Positions 40,831 through 55,800 of a stretch of DNA of 64,000 nt are shown here, one piece after another. Position 1 is the stretch's first letter. Each line of letters begins with the position of its first letter. This stretch comes from Apostichopus japonicus (lineage: Eukaryota; Echinodermata; Holothuroidea; Aspidochirotida; Stichopodidae). A model generated the notes under the pieces. It ran no database searches and was not told the origin of the DNA. It worked only from the letters and a program-made list of their open reading frames with translations. The DNA lies in assembly GCF_037975245.1 (NCBI RefSeq), contig NC_092567.1, positions 16,671,876 to 16,735,875 of the forward strand. Direction: 5' to 3'. The translations under genes were made by a program, and so were the position numbers.

Positions 40831-43800
40831 GTAAGATATTCTGAAAACTGAAATAGAATAACTATACGTAAACATAATAATCTATTTATAATAAATAGGC
40901 CTAGGCCATGAAAACCTGCCTTACTCTTAGTTAGAATTACTTAAGTTAGCCTAGGCTAGGCCTGTACTGTAGTGTTACTACTAGGTTAGGCCGAACAGGG
41001 GGTGAAAGGGTCGGAAGTTTTCTTAGGCCTAGGCTAGGTCTTCTGCTTCTGTAGGATACTCGTTAAAAACCCCTCTCGGGTATCACAACGAGGATGTTGG
41101 TGTGCAGCGCAGCAGAGCTAATAATAATGCAATCTTGTATTAAACACCTCAAGGGCTCTCTTTAACAGCCTTAGGATAATGTATTCCAGTCTTTTAGTTT
41201 TATGGTCCTACAGGGGAGGTCTTCAAAAATTTAGCCCTCATTGTTGTGATATTGAAACTACGAAAACATGCGTTGGCCAAGGTCTAACTCTATGAATCAA
41301 AATGAGAAGAAAATGCTCACTCCCCCAACTAAAGTTTCCAATTGTTTAACCCTTTTTTACTACTGTCAGAAAAGTAGCCTAGCTGACTCAATGATAGAGA
41401 GCAATAATGGCATAGCCTACATGCAAGATTAAGGCTACAGTGTAGGCCCATTAATATAAATACTGAACTATTTCATTCAAATATGCCTATATTCATATTG
41501 CAAATTTCCAATGAGCATTGAAAAATGTTTCCTCCATATTTTAAAGTATGGTAAATGTCATTTATTATTAACCAATTTTATACAGACTAAATAAGTCGAG
41601 AGGGGGGCCATAGTGCTTACGAGGGCTAAATCTCTTCGAAAATGACTAAGTCCGAATTCTGTGTAGTACAGTAAGTTGTTAGTATGGCAGTCTGTGATCA
41701 CTGAGAGGTTGACAAAGTTCCCACCCCCCATGGATAAACGCAACGCCCTGTCGTTCCCAAATTCATACAACATGAATCTTGAGGGTGTATTCGAAATTTA
41801 TCACATCCTCGCTCACCGGGCTAATTCCCTTGCTTTATAGGGGCAAGGGGGTCTTCAACTTTGCCAATTTTACACCCATTGACTGCATGTAAAACGATTT
41901 AAATAAAAACTAAATCCGTGGTCACTGAAAGGTTGACAAAGTTCTGACTCCCCATGAATAAAAACATGACACCCTTACCCCTATAAAACAAAGGAATTAG
42001 CCCCGTGAGGGGGGTTGTGATAAATTTTGTAGACACCCTCTTCATGTTGTATGAATTTGGGAGCGACGGGTGTTTTCTTTTTAGAAAACTATTGACACAA
42101 CAATTTGTATAAGCTAGAGTGTATGTATCCAATCAGCAACATACCCCGTTAAGCTAATATTATTTGTTTTGTACTGATTATACATGGATGAATATCAAGC
42201 TATTTAGTTGCACCCCATAGCCCAGATAACCAGACCTTCATGAAATTGGTAGCTAAGGAGGAATAGGAATTTATTTTGTTGGTGTTTTCAACTCGAGATA
42301 AGTGGTGTACAATCCATGTTCACTGTGTTTATTGTCTAGCATTTGTGGACACCCCTATCTGGACTATGGTATCATCCATACAAATTTGGTATGGTCCATG
42401 CGAATGTTGTATTTTCCATGCTACTTGGGTTGACCTAACAGTGACCTAGTATTTAAGTTGATGGCATGTGGTAGCAATACATCTCTCTCATACCTGCTGC
42501 CATACAGGTAAGACCTATTTCTCTATTTTGGCCTGTACTTTAACTTTCTACGCATGTATGAATCTTGTGCTTTAACAATCGCCTAGCTTACTAGCCGTTT
42601 TCTTGCTATGGTACACCATTAGTGTACATGTACCTATTTACAGTATACTCTGCCTCTTACAGTATTATATATATTTTGTGTAAGTTTATGGCCTTGCAGC
42701 AGCTTTAAGGATATTTCTTTCTGGTCTGGCCTACAGTAGGAGCTTTAGTCTTGACAAGGGCTAGGTATTACTGTATACTTTAGCTATTCGTACATTTTGG
42801 CGATATTGGGAGGCAATTTGAGTACAGGTGGGATGTGTGAAGCACCAGAGGATTTACTATTAAATTTACTTGTTGAGGATTCAGTAAGTTTATTCTTAAA
42901 AGACTTCTTCACTATTTCTTACTATTTAAGAATGTTTCAGTCACCACAACAAACAAGTATGGCCTTCAAAGCCTTTATAATTAGGAACATGAAATTTTAA
43001 GAATGTGGGGAGCTGTCCCCATCTTTGTAGAAGAAACAAAAGTTTGCTGTACGGTATGTTGACTATCAACTTGAGGTTTACTGTTTATATTCCCCATACT
43101 ATGCAAGGATATAACATTATTCTTTATTAAATTTGTGCAGAATCCATGGCTAGACTTTGTAATTGCTGTGTAAATTTCTGATGAATATCACTCTTTTTTA
43201 TTTGACGCACTAGCATGCTTTTCTGAGCATCCGTGGCTTAAAGGATAATTCCGATGTCGGACAAAACGCAAAAGTCAAATCGAAGAGAAAAATATTATCC
43301 ATTTTTAGTTGAAAACACAATCTCAATCATCATGTCTCTCTAACTTGATGCATATATATGTATAATGTTTGTTGATTGAATGTTACCAGTTTTGTTCATT
43401 CTGCTGTTGCTATACATATGCTTAAATTTACAAAGTATGACCAAATTTACAAAATAGAAATATCATGACGTTGCAAATTTGCGGTAAGTTGAGAATGTGG
43501 TTTAACCTTAAGATGTAGAAACAATTTGGCTAATTAACGCATTAACTTCAACCACCACAAAATCCTTTCAAATCAGTGCACCCATGTATACATGCTAAAT
43601 GACAACATTTTCAGTTTTATGCAAATTAGCATTTTAATCCACTCACCGAATATTCATTTTGTTTTCATGCTTGGTTAAAGAGCATGCATGCTTTCTTTTC
43701 CTTTACCATAGTTTCAATGTTGTTTGTCTTTGTTTTCTTTTGGTGCTGGCTGGTCTCCTCTTGGCTTCATCTATTCTTGCATCTCCTCTAGAGGGTAGGT

Positions 43801-46800
43801 ACTCCATCATATTTTATGATATTTTGCACAATTATGACATGGAAACAATGTCTTGCAACCCAGAAAAGACAAGATGACTGGGAAATTAGCCATGTCAACC
43901 TGTAACACCGTGAGGGACATTGTTAACATACTTTACCTATTCAATGTCTGTATTCCTTGTGAAATACTGTAACGAAAGAAGATACTATTTGGTTCCTTTA
44001 ATTACAGTAGTTATTCCAAGTTCCCTTGAAATTTGACTTAACACACCCGTTTCTTGCACAAAAAAAAGAAAAAAAAGTCAAAAATGAGATAAATTTATAA
44101 TACACATTGATGTAATCATGAACAAAATGTTTTACAAACCAATTGCAGAAGTTAAATAAATATAAATTTTCATTTTCATTTTTGCTCTCTCTTTGTGTGA
44201 GTACAAACTACAAAGAAATAGTATATACTATTGATTATTGTCATTCTTGCTTCTTGTGGTTACAGTATGTTGAGTTTATGCATTCTGCCATTCTGTTCCT
44301 TCAAGAAAATCAATATAAATTTTTTGAATTCAAATTATTAAACATTAACCAATGGTTCTGACAGCATCAAGAAAACAGACTACTTCTGAATGCCTTCCAA
44401 ACTGTTTAGTCTCATTGAATCTGAGGTCGTTAAAACCTTAGTTTCAGAGTTGTTGGTGTTTGTAGAGTTCTGATTTTTTTTCTGCTGTTTGTTGTGGTTT
44501 TGTGTTCATGCTAAATATTACTATTGCTTTACTGCATGAAATTTCATCTAAAGTTTTCATTTCAGAGTTTCTCCAGAAGAATTGATGTTTTATTTATTTT
44601 TACCTTCCTTTTAGTTTTCTTCTTTGAAAGTCTTGTTTTTCCATCTGAACCAATTCATTATTCCAACTGCACAAAGTGTAAGAATTTCTGTTCTGAATTT
44701 TTTTTTCCTCCCATGGAATAGTAGGCCTACTATATATAAAACTGCTGTTCACATCTTTACAATTGTATAGCAACTTGTACATTTTACATATATTGCATTT
44801 TGCCATGTGATAACTGCATAAATTATTCCCTGCATATCTATCCTGTCTAAATCATCTCTTTCCATCCAGCAAAAAATCACATTTTCTTAATAAGCTGTGC
44901 TTTCCCCCAAATGTTTACCCCTTGGCAAAGACTGAGCAAATTAGAATTTTTGTCAACGGCAATTTCCATGGTAATGGAAGGACGTTTGCCTTAATTATAC
45001 CACATTTCATACATTTGTATCACTAACATTTTAACAAATGTCACCATAGTATTGCTTTGAATACAAGCTTTCATGGCCATATCTTTGTACATGTATGCAT
45101 ACCTTGAATAGTACTATCTAGCAATAAAAAAGAAAAGAAGAAAAAAATGTCCCTTCCCATTGGCTAGACTGTATCCTGGAAGTAAACTTTGCTTGAACCA
45201 GAGTTTGACTAACAAGCCCTATAGCTGCCAGGTTCTGGCTAAACTGTCTTCAGATATCAATGCATAGTTGGTTGTATCAGTACTGTGCTGTATACTTCTG
45301 TTTTACTAAGTTAAACAGGAAGTGGAGTATTGATCGTAGAGACTTCAACTGGGACTATCCATAGGCTTATTGCTGGAGGTCTAGTTCATGTTAATAAAGA
45401 GGTTCAATAGCATTATAGTCACACTCCAAAAAACACCAACAAAACAGCAAGCAATGCACTTAATAACACTCAAACTATACTTATCACTCTTTATTTATTA
45501 AATTGTAACCACTCAAGTAACCTTTGACCTCAAATGTTGCATTTTAATTTGATCAATATTAACTTTGTGGCCTTCCTTTACTGTTGGATGTACATGGTAG
45601 GATAGATGAATAGGTTGGTTGAATAGAAAACCAGCTTTGGGGGGTGATAGCAGTTTATCATTTTTACCTGTTTTGGTGGTAATTATTCCTTTTTCAGTTA
45701 TAATGCAAGTAGAAGTTGATGTCAAGTTTGTCAACAAGTAGTAGTCTGCCTGACAACTTCCACATGGCTCAGGGTTTGGTTGTCTGAACAGAATTTGGTC
45801 GAACTAGCAGACTGCCACCTGAAAAATTTGCCCTGGCCTAGATGTAATTTGTCCTAAGTATTTAGTTAGTTAGAAACACAATCATTTACTTGATTTAAAA
45901 CACTCCCCTCTCTCTCCTGTCTCCCTTCTGCATACATTGTGCACTGAAATCAACCTATCCTTCAATGTCCTTATAAGGGTCATTGCTATTGGTCAGCATG
46001 ATTACTTTAATATAAGTTAGCTTAAAGTATTAACGTACTGTAGGTGGGTAGGCTAGTATTGAATTGATAAACTTAGGTCAAGGTAAGTGGAATATTTATG
46101 CGTTAGTGTTTATGTTGTCTATTGTTCCGCCAAAATTTGATGACCGAGGTTACAGGTTTACCAGTAAGTGTCATAAACAATATACAGGATGCCGCACTCC
46201 TAACAGCTACTGTATTCGACCTTGACTGATATACCTTACAGTAGGCTACATACAGTACGTAATTAATGAACATGTTAATTAGACAGTAATAAATATACAC
46301 CTTAATTAGACAAGTCTCTATCGCCGGAGTTCATCGGGGGGGGGGGGGCTCATCTGAAAACAGGTGAGTTCAGATTTAATTTATCTAGAGACGGTAATTA
46401 ATTGCTCTCATGGTATGTTCCAGTAAACAAGTGATTATTTACGTGTATGACCTTTTTAAATGACCTTTTGTCTGGAGGCCATCAAGGCTTTAATACAGTT
46501 GATAGTCTGGTTAGGTCATGGTTCATCCTACTGTAGATGGCAGTGTTCTCACAGTTCAGTAGCATTTGTCCCTTCTATCACTGTAACTTGTCATTCAGCC
46601 TCTGAAGCAGGGACGTAGCCAGGGGGGGAGCAGGGGAGCGACCGCTCCCCCCCTTTCAGTGTCTATTTTTTTTTTTAAACTGTCGTTTTTTTAGCATGGT
46701 ATTTTGTCAGTGCTCTTTTGATCTTGAATACTCGTCAGCCCCGTTAACTCGATTGTAATCGTAGTAACATTCACGCCTACTGATTCAACTACTTACTTAG

Positions 46801-49800
46801 TTTGGCAGATGCAATTAGCTAAATTTAGCTTATAGCCAATTACAAGCCTACAGTTGGCCACTGCATAATAAAATACATATTGCCTACCTAACCGCACTCT
46901 TTGGAATGTCACGAACTGTATGCACAACAACGTCGACAACGTTCGTTCAATGAGTCGTCCTAAGTTGTTGCACGAACAGCATGTTATAAAGCTAAGCTAG
47001 CAATCGTACGTGATACGCACTTCCTATAAATAATTGTTACCCTGCTAATACACTGCGATAACGATATTTGTTTTTAGGCCACTGCATTTCTGGCTGTATT
47101 ACAAAATATGAAAGTTTATATTGTCCATCAGTTAAGTTCGTCAAATGTATTAAAGTCCAGACATTGGACAATAAACAAGAATCATCCTACTGGAAAACTT
47201 GTAAAAGAGCACTATGTTTGTCTTTCTGATATATTATGTTAAAGAACATGTAAAAGAATTTAAACAGGGAACAAAATCTGCTGATAATGATATCATATGA
47301 TCAGGGCGTAGCCAGTATGTAGCACGATAGTTTCATTCAACACTCTACCCGCCGAAAAAGACTATAGGATCCGATCTTGTCAGTTTTGTAACATGCAGTT
47401 TAGAACCCGTTTACGCAGATAATATTTCAGTTGAGAACATTCCACAGTCAAATAAGCCTATCGTTGATTAACAGACTTTATATATAGAGCTGCAGCACTT
47501 TGTTGCCTGTTGTTGTCACGATCGGCGTTCCAAGTTCCAAAACAGCCTTTTCGATAAACATTTACTAGCTACAGTTTCATCAAAGACAATTACTGGCAAT
47601 GGTTGTACCAAAGACATTTCTGGCCTATCTTTGTATCTACAAGTATCAGAAGTTGAAAAGTAAGACTACTAAGACGGGGGGGGGGGGGGGGGGGGAGAGC
47701 GTTGATGGAGTGATGTGTATACGCAAATAAGATAATGCAATAAGATTTATAAAGGGTACTAAATATCAGGCTGCATTAGTCCAATCGAATTTCTGCAAAG
47801 TGCCCAGATTAAAAGTGCTTCCGCCGCCCTTGTGTACCTTGCTAATTTTAATACATTATGTATTATTGAATTACGTACTATTTTAACTTGTTTGTTTTGG
47901 GGTTTAAAAGTGATATTGAATGAGGTTCCTCAAGTTAGCAAGAGGCCAGGGAACCAGAATGAACATTCGGGAAGGGCTGTTTCCTGCCATCTGGGGGGTT
48001 TGTAAAACCAAAAATTTTCTTGTAGGCTCCGCGCCAACTGATGGTGGCGCTCCGCTCAGATAGTCGTGCCTACAACTTTGAAAATCCATATCAATCGCAA
48101 AAAGTGCTCCCCCCCTTTCAAATTCCTGGCTACGTCGCTGCTCTGAAGAAGATCCTGCTAGAATTGAAACGTCAGGCCCTATCCCTTTTACACACAGTTA
48201 AGTAAGTCTGTAAGTTCTGCTTCTTGTAAACAGTGGTGTGGTGATCTGAATTTTTTATAAATTCATGGCACTGGATGTTTTATATGAGAAACCATTTAAC
48301 ATAGTAATTAACTGAGTTTGAAGTAAACCATTGTAGCATTGGTAGCCTACAGTGCAGTAAGATACTAATCATTGTTATGAAGCCCTACTTATGTACTTAG
48401 TGTACAGTTGTTAACAAGGTGTACATACAGTAACTTGGTCTGTATCAAAACTGCTTCTATACTGTAGCAGTGTTCGATACACGTTACAAAACAGATCAAG
48501 ATAAAGCTGTTTTTATGTAGTACCCAGACCTGGCTAGATATGGTGTTGTTGTATGTCTATGAAACTGTTGCTTAATAGACCTGTTTGTACTACAAACATG
48601 TGTATACATGTCAGACCGTTCAACTTCTATGTGTAATATTGTTTTGCGGTGCTGTTTGAGTGGCTCTGTACATAGCTATCTGTATGTGTTTGATAAAGTC
48701 TCAATATGTTTGGATGTATCAGCATCTCATACAGTATCAGTGTGCATGTACATGTATTGTTTTAGTCTGATCAAAATGCAATCTTTTGAGTCCTCGGTAT
48801 GGTTTTTAATTTAGCCGTCCGAAAATGGAGTCACTAGAAAATGAAGCCCGAGAATAAATAGCTTTTTAAGGAAGACCTTACAAGAAATCTTGGTGGAATG
48901 TTAAACCAGAAGCAATGTTCACACACCTGTACACCTACAGCACATGTACTGAACATCTATGGGTTATGTACATGTGCATGCGAATTAGGCTACAGTGTAG
49001 GCCTAAGTCAGTCAGTACATGGCGGTGTTGCAGGCTTAGCTTTATACAGTTTCTTTGAATGTGGTGTTGGCCTAACTGTAAATAATTGTGAAATGTGACA
49101 GACTTGCAATTTTATATTACGGATAATTTTACTATAAAGCAAGTTCATCACATTTTAATATATATAAATTTATATAATAATATATATTTTAATTTATATT
49201 GTAATATTATGGATATTATTGTGACATACTGTATGATACACATCTGTCCACACATTTTAAATGATACAAGTCTTTTAGCACTGCATATCTCATCTAGTTT
49301 GATTTAAACACAGCGAGGGCTTAATTTATTCTGCAGATGTTCAACAAAAGATACTTATACACGTACTGTTAGGTTCTTATAAAGGGCTGGTTCATGTAGA
49401 TGTCATAAATGTGTGGGTAGCTAGTTAAAAGTTCATGCAAATGTTTACCCTGTGCCTACGTGTGTGTGTACACTAAGAACACAGGGTGATGCAGATTAGC
49501 GTGACAGGCCGGTCTGCACATGTTATATTGTACAATGGTAATGACTTTAATGATGTAGCACCGTCTATGTCAATTAGTAAAACCAATTAGACATGTGGCA
49601 GTGCAGTAATAATTAAATAATCATTAATTATGAATTGCAAGTCTGCATAAAACCTTTAACAGGTGTTGAATGAATGAGCATACATGTATAGACCAGATGG
49701 CTTTGTATGGCACTAGCATACTGTATGGGAGGAGAAGATTGGAGTGGAACGACGGGTGGGGGGGGGGGGGAGACCCGGAAAAAAGGCAAAGGAGCTGATG

Positions 49801-52800
49801 TCTGTTGTGAAAATGAAACAGGTGATGAAGTAATTTGGAATTGAATAGCATAGCTTGTTGTGACCATTATATCATACAGAAGTTATGACAAGAGAAGAAT
49901 CCGTCGTGATATTTTAAGCAATGTTTCCTTCTTTGGTTTATATTCTAAAGATAAAAGATGAAGAACAGTTTAATTGTTTAAGCAGCCATATAATGCCAGT
50001 TCTTCTTGTTGAGAAACTTGAGATACAGGAGTAGGGTGTAAGAGGTGTGAGGTACAGCATGTAAAACATGTATACATGACAAGGAGTTCTTCTTTGTCCA
50101 TCCTTTACACACCCTTCTGAAAGTGGCTCTACTTTTTCTTATCATTCCAGTTACTTGTACCGGTGGTTGTCGGTGTCGGAGCTATCGTCGTTACCATCAT
50201 TCTGGTCAAGATGTTCTCTAACAAGAAGCCGAAAGGGCCACCGAAGACCCTCATCAATTCGGACACCAAAATCCCTCTGGTTTTAGTCGATAGAGAGGTA
50301 ACTATAATTATATGTGTCATGATGCAAGATTACGGTGATCGTATCGGCGCAGTATAACTGGAAATCTGACCGTTAAGGAGTCAGGATACTTAATGCAAGC
50401 CGAGGTTGTTGTACAATGTGAGTAACCAGGAACGACTGAGGAATCAGTGTTGCCAGTTACTAACTAGGGTAAAATGACTGAAAGTTGTGTTAGTGTTTTG
50501 AATGAATAATTCCAGGGTATTGTTTGAATATAGTGATGTTGCATGTTATGAGGTACTGTAGTGGTCCGAGTTATATATTACCAGGGTACTGCTGGAAGTT
50601 TGTTGTTGTAATGATGCTATAAGAGCGTACAACACAACATTTTTGGGAGACCTAGAGTATGGATGTGGTAATAGTTTGACACGTTATGATGATGTACTTG
50701 TGAAATATTACCGGGGGGGGGGGGGACGCAAGGGGTGAGGATACCCGTATATTGTGCCATGTGTAATAGCTGACTCTAAGTCAGGCCAAGGTCCGCCTAA
50801 CTGGAAACTTAACTAATATTTCACTTCAATATCACTAAAAAAAATTGTTTACCAAGGGGCGACTTTACCATCCAGCATAGCATTTTGCAATGTGATACTA
50901 TATAAATTATCCCCCTGATACAGTATATTAACACCATAACTTATGTTAGTTGTAGGGAAAATGTATGGATTTGTAATTTGTTGAATCACTGTTACTTAGG
51001 ACCCAAGAAGCACGAGAGAGGACCTGGGTAAATACATCACGGAAGCAGATGGGAGGATAGCTTTTCTCAGTTTTCAGATAAACTTCTAACTGTCAGATAA
51101 ATCCTTCCACCTGACATCCCCACACACCCCCCCACCCCCCATTTCTCTGAACAATCCGTCATTTTATTTAAAGTTAGCCCTCCAATATATATTGGATATT
51201 CGTTAAACAGTCTCTTCTTCGTTACTGTCACCGTTCACGTGAAATACAATATGGAGGTACCAGTTTAGCTTTAGAGTGACACTTGTTAGCGTTTGTGTGA
51301 TTTACAAGGACATTTCTTTTTGTCAAATTTCAGGAAGTCAGCCATGACACTCGTCTCTTCAAGTTTATGCTGCCATCGAAGGACCATATTCTGGGTCTTC
51401 CTGTCGGTAAGAGTTACTATCAAAGTAGACTCCCTTGCAGGGCTCATTTTAAGCGGTATCGCATCGCACTTTGCGATGCGATTATTTACATTTGCGATGC
51501 AAGATGATACTTTGTATCGCGCAACTGCTACACAACCAAAGGTAGGCCCCTAGACTACACACACCTAGAGTATAGCAGCCTAAAGTCCCAAATAACCACA
51601 AACAGTACTATCACACAGAGCATGATTCATTGGCACGAAATGTTACACTCATATTTACTATTTTATCTGACACTTTTGGAGTTTTGTTTTCGCATTTGAT
51701 TAAAATAATTTACTTGGCCTAGGCCTATGCCTGATCTGACCTACGCGGCTACGCAATAATAATAATATAACGTTACTTTCGCACTCGTACTCCGATCCAC
51801 CGGTGCGGGCTCAGTCTGCATCAAGCTGAAGTTGGCTACCAATAACAGCGGACAATAGCAGCCGCCAATAAGCAATACTAGTGGCGGACAATAGCAGTGG
51901 ATAATAAGCGAGTTGCTGCTATCGGTAGCTAGCTTCGAAATATTTACTTGGGATATGCTTCCACTTTTTTATTGACATCAAAACTGCAAACTATTGTAAC
52001 TGGCAAGCTAGGCGGCAACCTAGTGTGATTGTACCATGGATATACATGATTTCGCGCACTTTTGACGTATTTTAATCAATATCGTGAACATCCTACAATG
52101 AAATTTAAAATCATCACGATTTTTGATATTTGTGTAACTATATATGGGGCCAACGGCGAAATTTGATATATCAACGTTACTGCGCAATATGCCACATCGT
52201 GAATGCCTGCATAATTGCATTCCCTCTAAAAGTGGAAAGATATGTTTGAAACTTTCTTCTGAGAGTTGAGTCAATATTTCCAAAGAGGGAGACCCCCGAC
52301 CCCAGTGCCAGGGATACATTTATGGCATTATCTTTATCGTGCAGCGCACATGCACAGAAAAAAAAATTGCTAACCATTTTTACCAAACTGCTAATCAATT
52401 CAGGATTTTGATTAGCAGTACTGCTAAGCAAATTGAAAAATCTAAAATGAACCCTGCTCCCTTGTAGGATAATGTAATATAGGATGCCAGCAAACTAGAT
52501 ATCTCAAGATAGCATATTAAAGCATTGAAGATTAACCACCATTGTCACTGTTTTAAACCCTGTCTACCTATCAAACATTTGCCTTAAGCAGTTTAAACCT
52601 TAATCAATGCTTTCTTCATTATTTCGATATATTTCTATATTTACTTCACTCCTCTCTTACCTGTCGCCTTAACCTAGATGCAAATCTATCTACCCCAGCC
52701 TAATTAACTGGTAACATTCTACGCCCCCAATGACCCCAGCCTAATTTACTGGGAACACTCTGTGCCCCCAATGACCCCAGCCTAATTAACTGGTAACATT

Positions 52801-55800
52801 CTGCGCCCCCAATGACCACAGTCTAATTAACTGGTAATTTTCTATGCCCCCAATGACCCTATCTAAGGTCACTGACCGCCTCCCTCCTTCCAAATCTGCC
52901 ATACAACTGCCTTAGACAATTGTTTTCCAATTGGAATATCAATCTTCAATTTCACGCTTGGCATTTACGTTCTTTTTGGCTTTTTGGAGAAGTCAGGGAG
53001 AAGTTCCATTGATTCCAAAAACTATAATAATTTCTGTAATATTAGCTTGCAGTCATGTAATGTTTGTCACTATATTTGTTCTTTAAATACATGAAAGTTT
53101 TATGACTTTGTTCGTTTTTTCCTTTGGACTGCTGAAACATAAATCTGCAAGATTGTAATGTGGTCAAATCTAGTTGCCTGGCAGATCCAAGCAGTCTGAA
53201 AATTGTTTATTGTTGACTCGTTACTTGTGTAACAGATGACAGACTCAGTTGTAATATTTCAAGGTACTGACAGTACGATCATTTCGGAACCTTTAGCATA
53301 ATTAGAAAACGTGATTTTCATACTGCTCCAAATGTTGTTACTAGAAGTGCTTCACTGTGTGATATCAAACGAACAGTGTTTTATTAGGTATTCTCGCAAC
53401 AATTGGACACTTAAGTGGTCTATAGAACTAAAAGTACAGTTGTCACTACAAGTGCTATCCAACCCTGACATACCAGTGTCTTAGAGCAGGGGTGGGCAAC
53501 CTACGGCCCGCGGGCCACATGCGGCCCTCCAGTGATTTTTTTTGCTGCCTGTGAGATGAATCATGAAAAAAAGAAAAAAATCAATCTATTTACATCATCA
53601 CAAAAACGAGCTAGCTGCTTAGAATTTATCGGCACTAATGATGCTGTCAGGTATGCCTACTGTATTATCCCCATTAATTATCAACTGTACTGTATTGAGA
53701 TTATGTTTTTGTGAATAAAGATTAAGAACACACAGCTATTGCTTGAAAGTCCTCGGAATCAAAGGTTTGAAATCAACAGTGGGTTGTTGGTTAGGTGAGG
53801 CCCAGTCAAATTTTCACTCCTTATATCTGGCCCATTCATTCAAAAAGGTTGCCCATCCCTGCCTTAGAGTATACTCCCAACGAGTGGATACTACTAACGT
53901 GAGGTCACGATCAATGGAAATCATCTACTGAGTGCTACTAAATTCTTCTACCTTATAGTATGTCTTGTGACTCAAGAGTCACCGTTGTAGATATTTATCG
54001 ACTTTTCATCCACATTTTACAGGACAGCACATCTACTTGACGACGAGGATTGACGGTAAATTGGTGGTGCGACCTTACACACCCGTAACCAGTGATGATA
54101 ACAAAGGTTACATGGACCTTGTCATCAAGGTAAGATCTCTTACCACTCTGCTACCACCGCGACAACCTGTGTGTTGGGGTCGTGTGATTTGACTGTCGCC
54201 ATATATCAGACATGAGCTTTTCCTGGATTTCGCGGAATATCCGTGATTTCTTTTATGCCTCGGGGACAAAAACTATTATCCTAACACACTGTAGCATACG
54301 CCAACTGGAGCCTATACCACAATTTTTGCAAAGTTCTGTGAATTTTTTTTACCTTGTTTATTCAATGTGTCCATGGGTATGGCTCCAGGATTACCTCACT
54401 GATAATACTATTCTACTGAGAGATAGCCATTCGTACAGAACTAGATCTAGCTGCTCTAATAATGTTTTACTTGCTCCAGTTAGATCTGGGAATGGTAAAA
54501 GGTCCTTTAAATGTTCTGGAGGCAGGTTGTTGAACAGTCTTCCCCCAAATTTGAAATGCTTGCCAAATGTTAATATCGTTAAATTGAAAAAAACGAATTG
54601 ATTGATGTCAGAGGACCCAATATATATATTTATGTATGCAAATATATATAGATGTATATATAAATATATTTATGTATATTTATTTATTTATTCATTCATT
54701 CATTCTTTTATACTTATATATTTAATCAATTTATTGTTGCTTTAGGTATATTTTAAGAATGTCCATCCCAAGTTTCCAGACGGTGGTAAGATGTCGCAGT
54801 ATTTAGAGGGTATGACCATCGGTGATGCGATTGATGTCAGAGGACCCAATGGTTTGCTGGTCTATGAAGGCCAGGGTAAGTAGCAAACTACTACTGTAGC
54901 AGCTGGTTTGAGAAGTATCTGTCTGTAATGTATGCACCCCTGGTCTATCCGTTATATGAAGTCACATAACATATAGTCATTAGACCATCCTCTCTGTCTG
55001 CATTTGCCAGCCTGTGATATGCAACCCTCTACTTTAATGCTTTTAGCTTCAGGGTCCAAGGAATATAGAGTGTTCATTACGGTAGCTGATACATATATAT
55101 ATAACCCTGGCAGGCCCAGGTTCAAATCCCGGTGGAGGCTGTAATTTGTTTTCACTATTCTGTATTTTCCAACTCACTACAATTTCAATTATATACATAT
55201 AGTCTGATGATTGCTCAATGCATGAAACTCTGAGTAACAGCTACAAGTGTTCCACTAGTCTCAAGTAGTCTCAACCTATATATACGTATAGATACAGGTT
55301 TAGGACTGTATCTGGTAGCATATTTACTGTTTTTGCTGAGTTTGAATTTTTCATCGGTATAGACTGGAAGTCTGATCAAGTACGTTAAGTTCTTTCCACC
55401 CACAAACCTGTGTCCTATTTCAGTTGTCAAGTGACAGTGTATGTTTAGAAGTCTACCAGTGACTTTCATTTAATCTGGTGTTGATTGGGGTGTGGGTTAA
55501 GTTGTTACAGTAGTTCTCTCGTGTTGACGATCATATTAGTTCCAATCTGTGACGTCTCTACCAGCCTATGCGTCGGCTGCTTTAGGACGACGTCATTTGG
55601 AATGTGTCATTCCGAGTGGATTTTCGAAGGCCATGGATGGAAATATCCAGAAGTACTTTTACTCAGTGAAATCTTGTACGATTCATTTATCAAACTCTGC
55701 GGGCCATTCAGATGGCTTTTGAGGGAAACGGAAAGTTCATTGTGCCAGTCTCACCGGTAACGGGCGAGAGTAAAATCAGAACGGATCTAATATACAAAAA

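Larger units (their letters stand above)
40831..50150 (+). other. CYB5R3 intron 1 (9.3 kb)
   Basis: It contains an inverted-repeat hairpin (41696-42072), a family M foldback split by hAT element D (46569-48200) and poly-G tracts. The AT-rich remainder, including 42100-46560 and 48200-50150, shows no gene. Several 60-75-codon frames there match nothing I know. Confidence 0.65.

Noticed and set aside
51438-52456. Transposase coding region in hAT element E
   Set aside because: The longest frames (about 100 codons, minus strand) contain no recognisable hAT motif and overlap each other.
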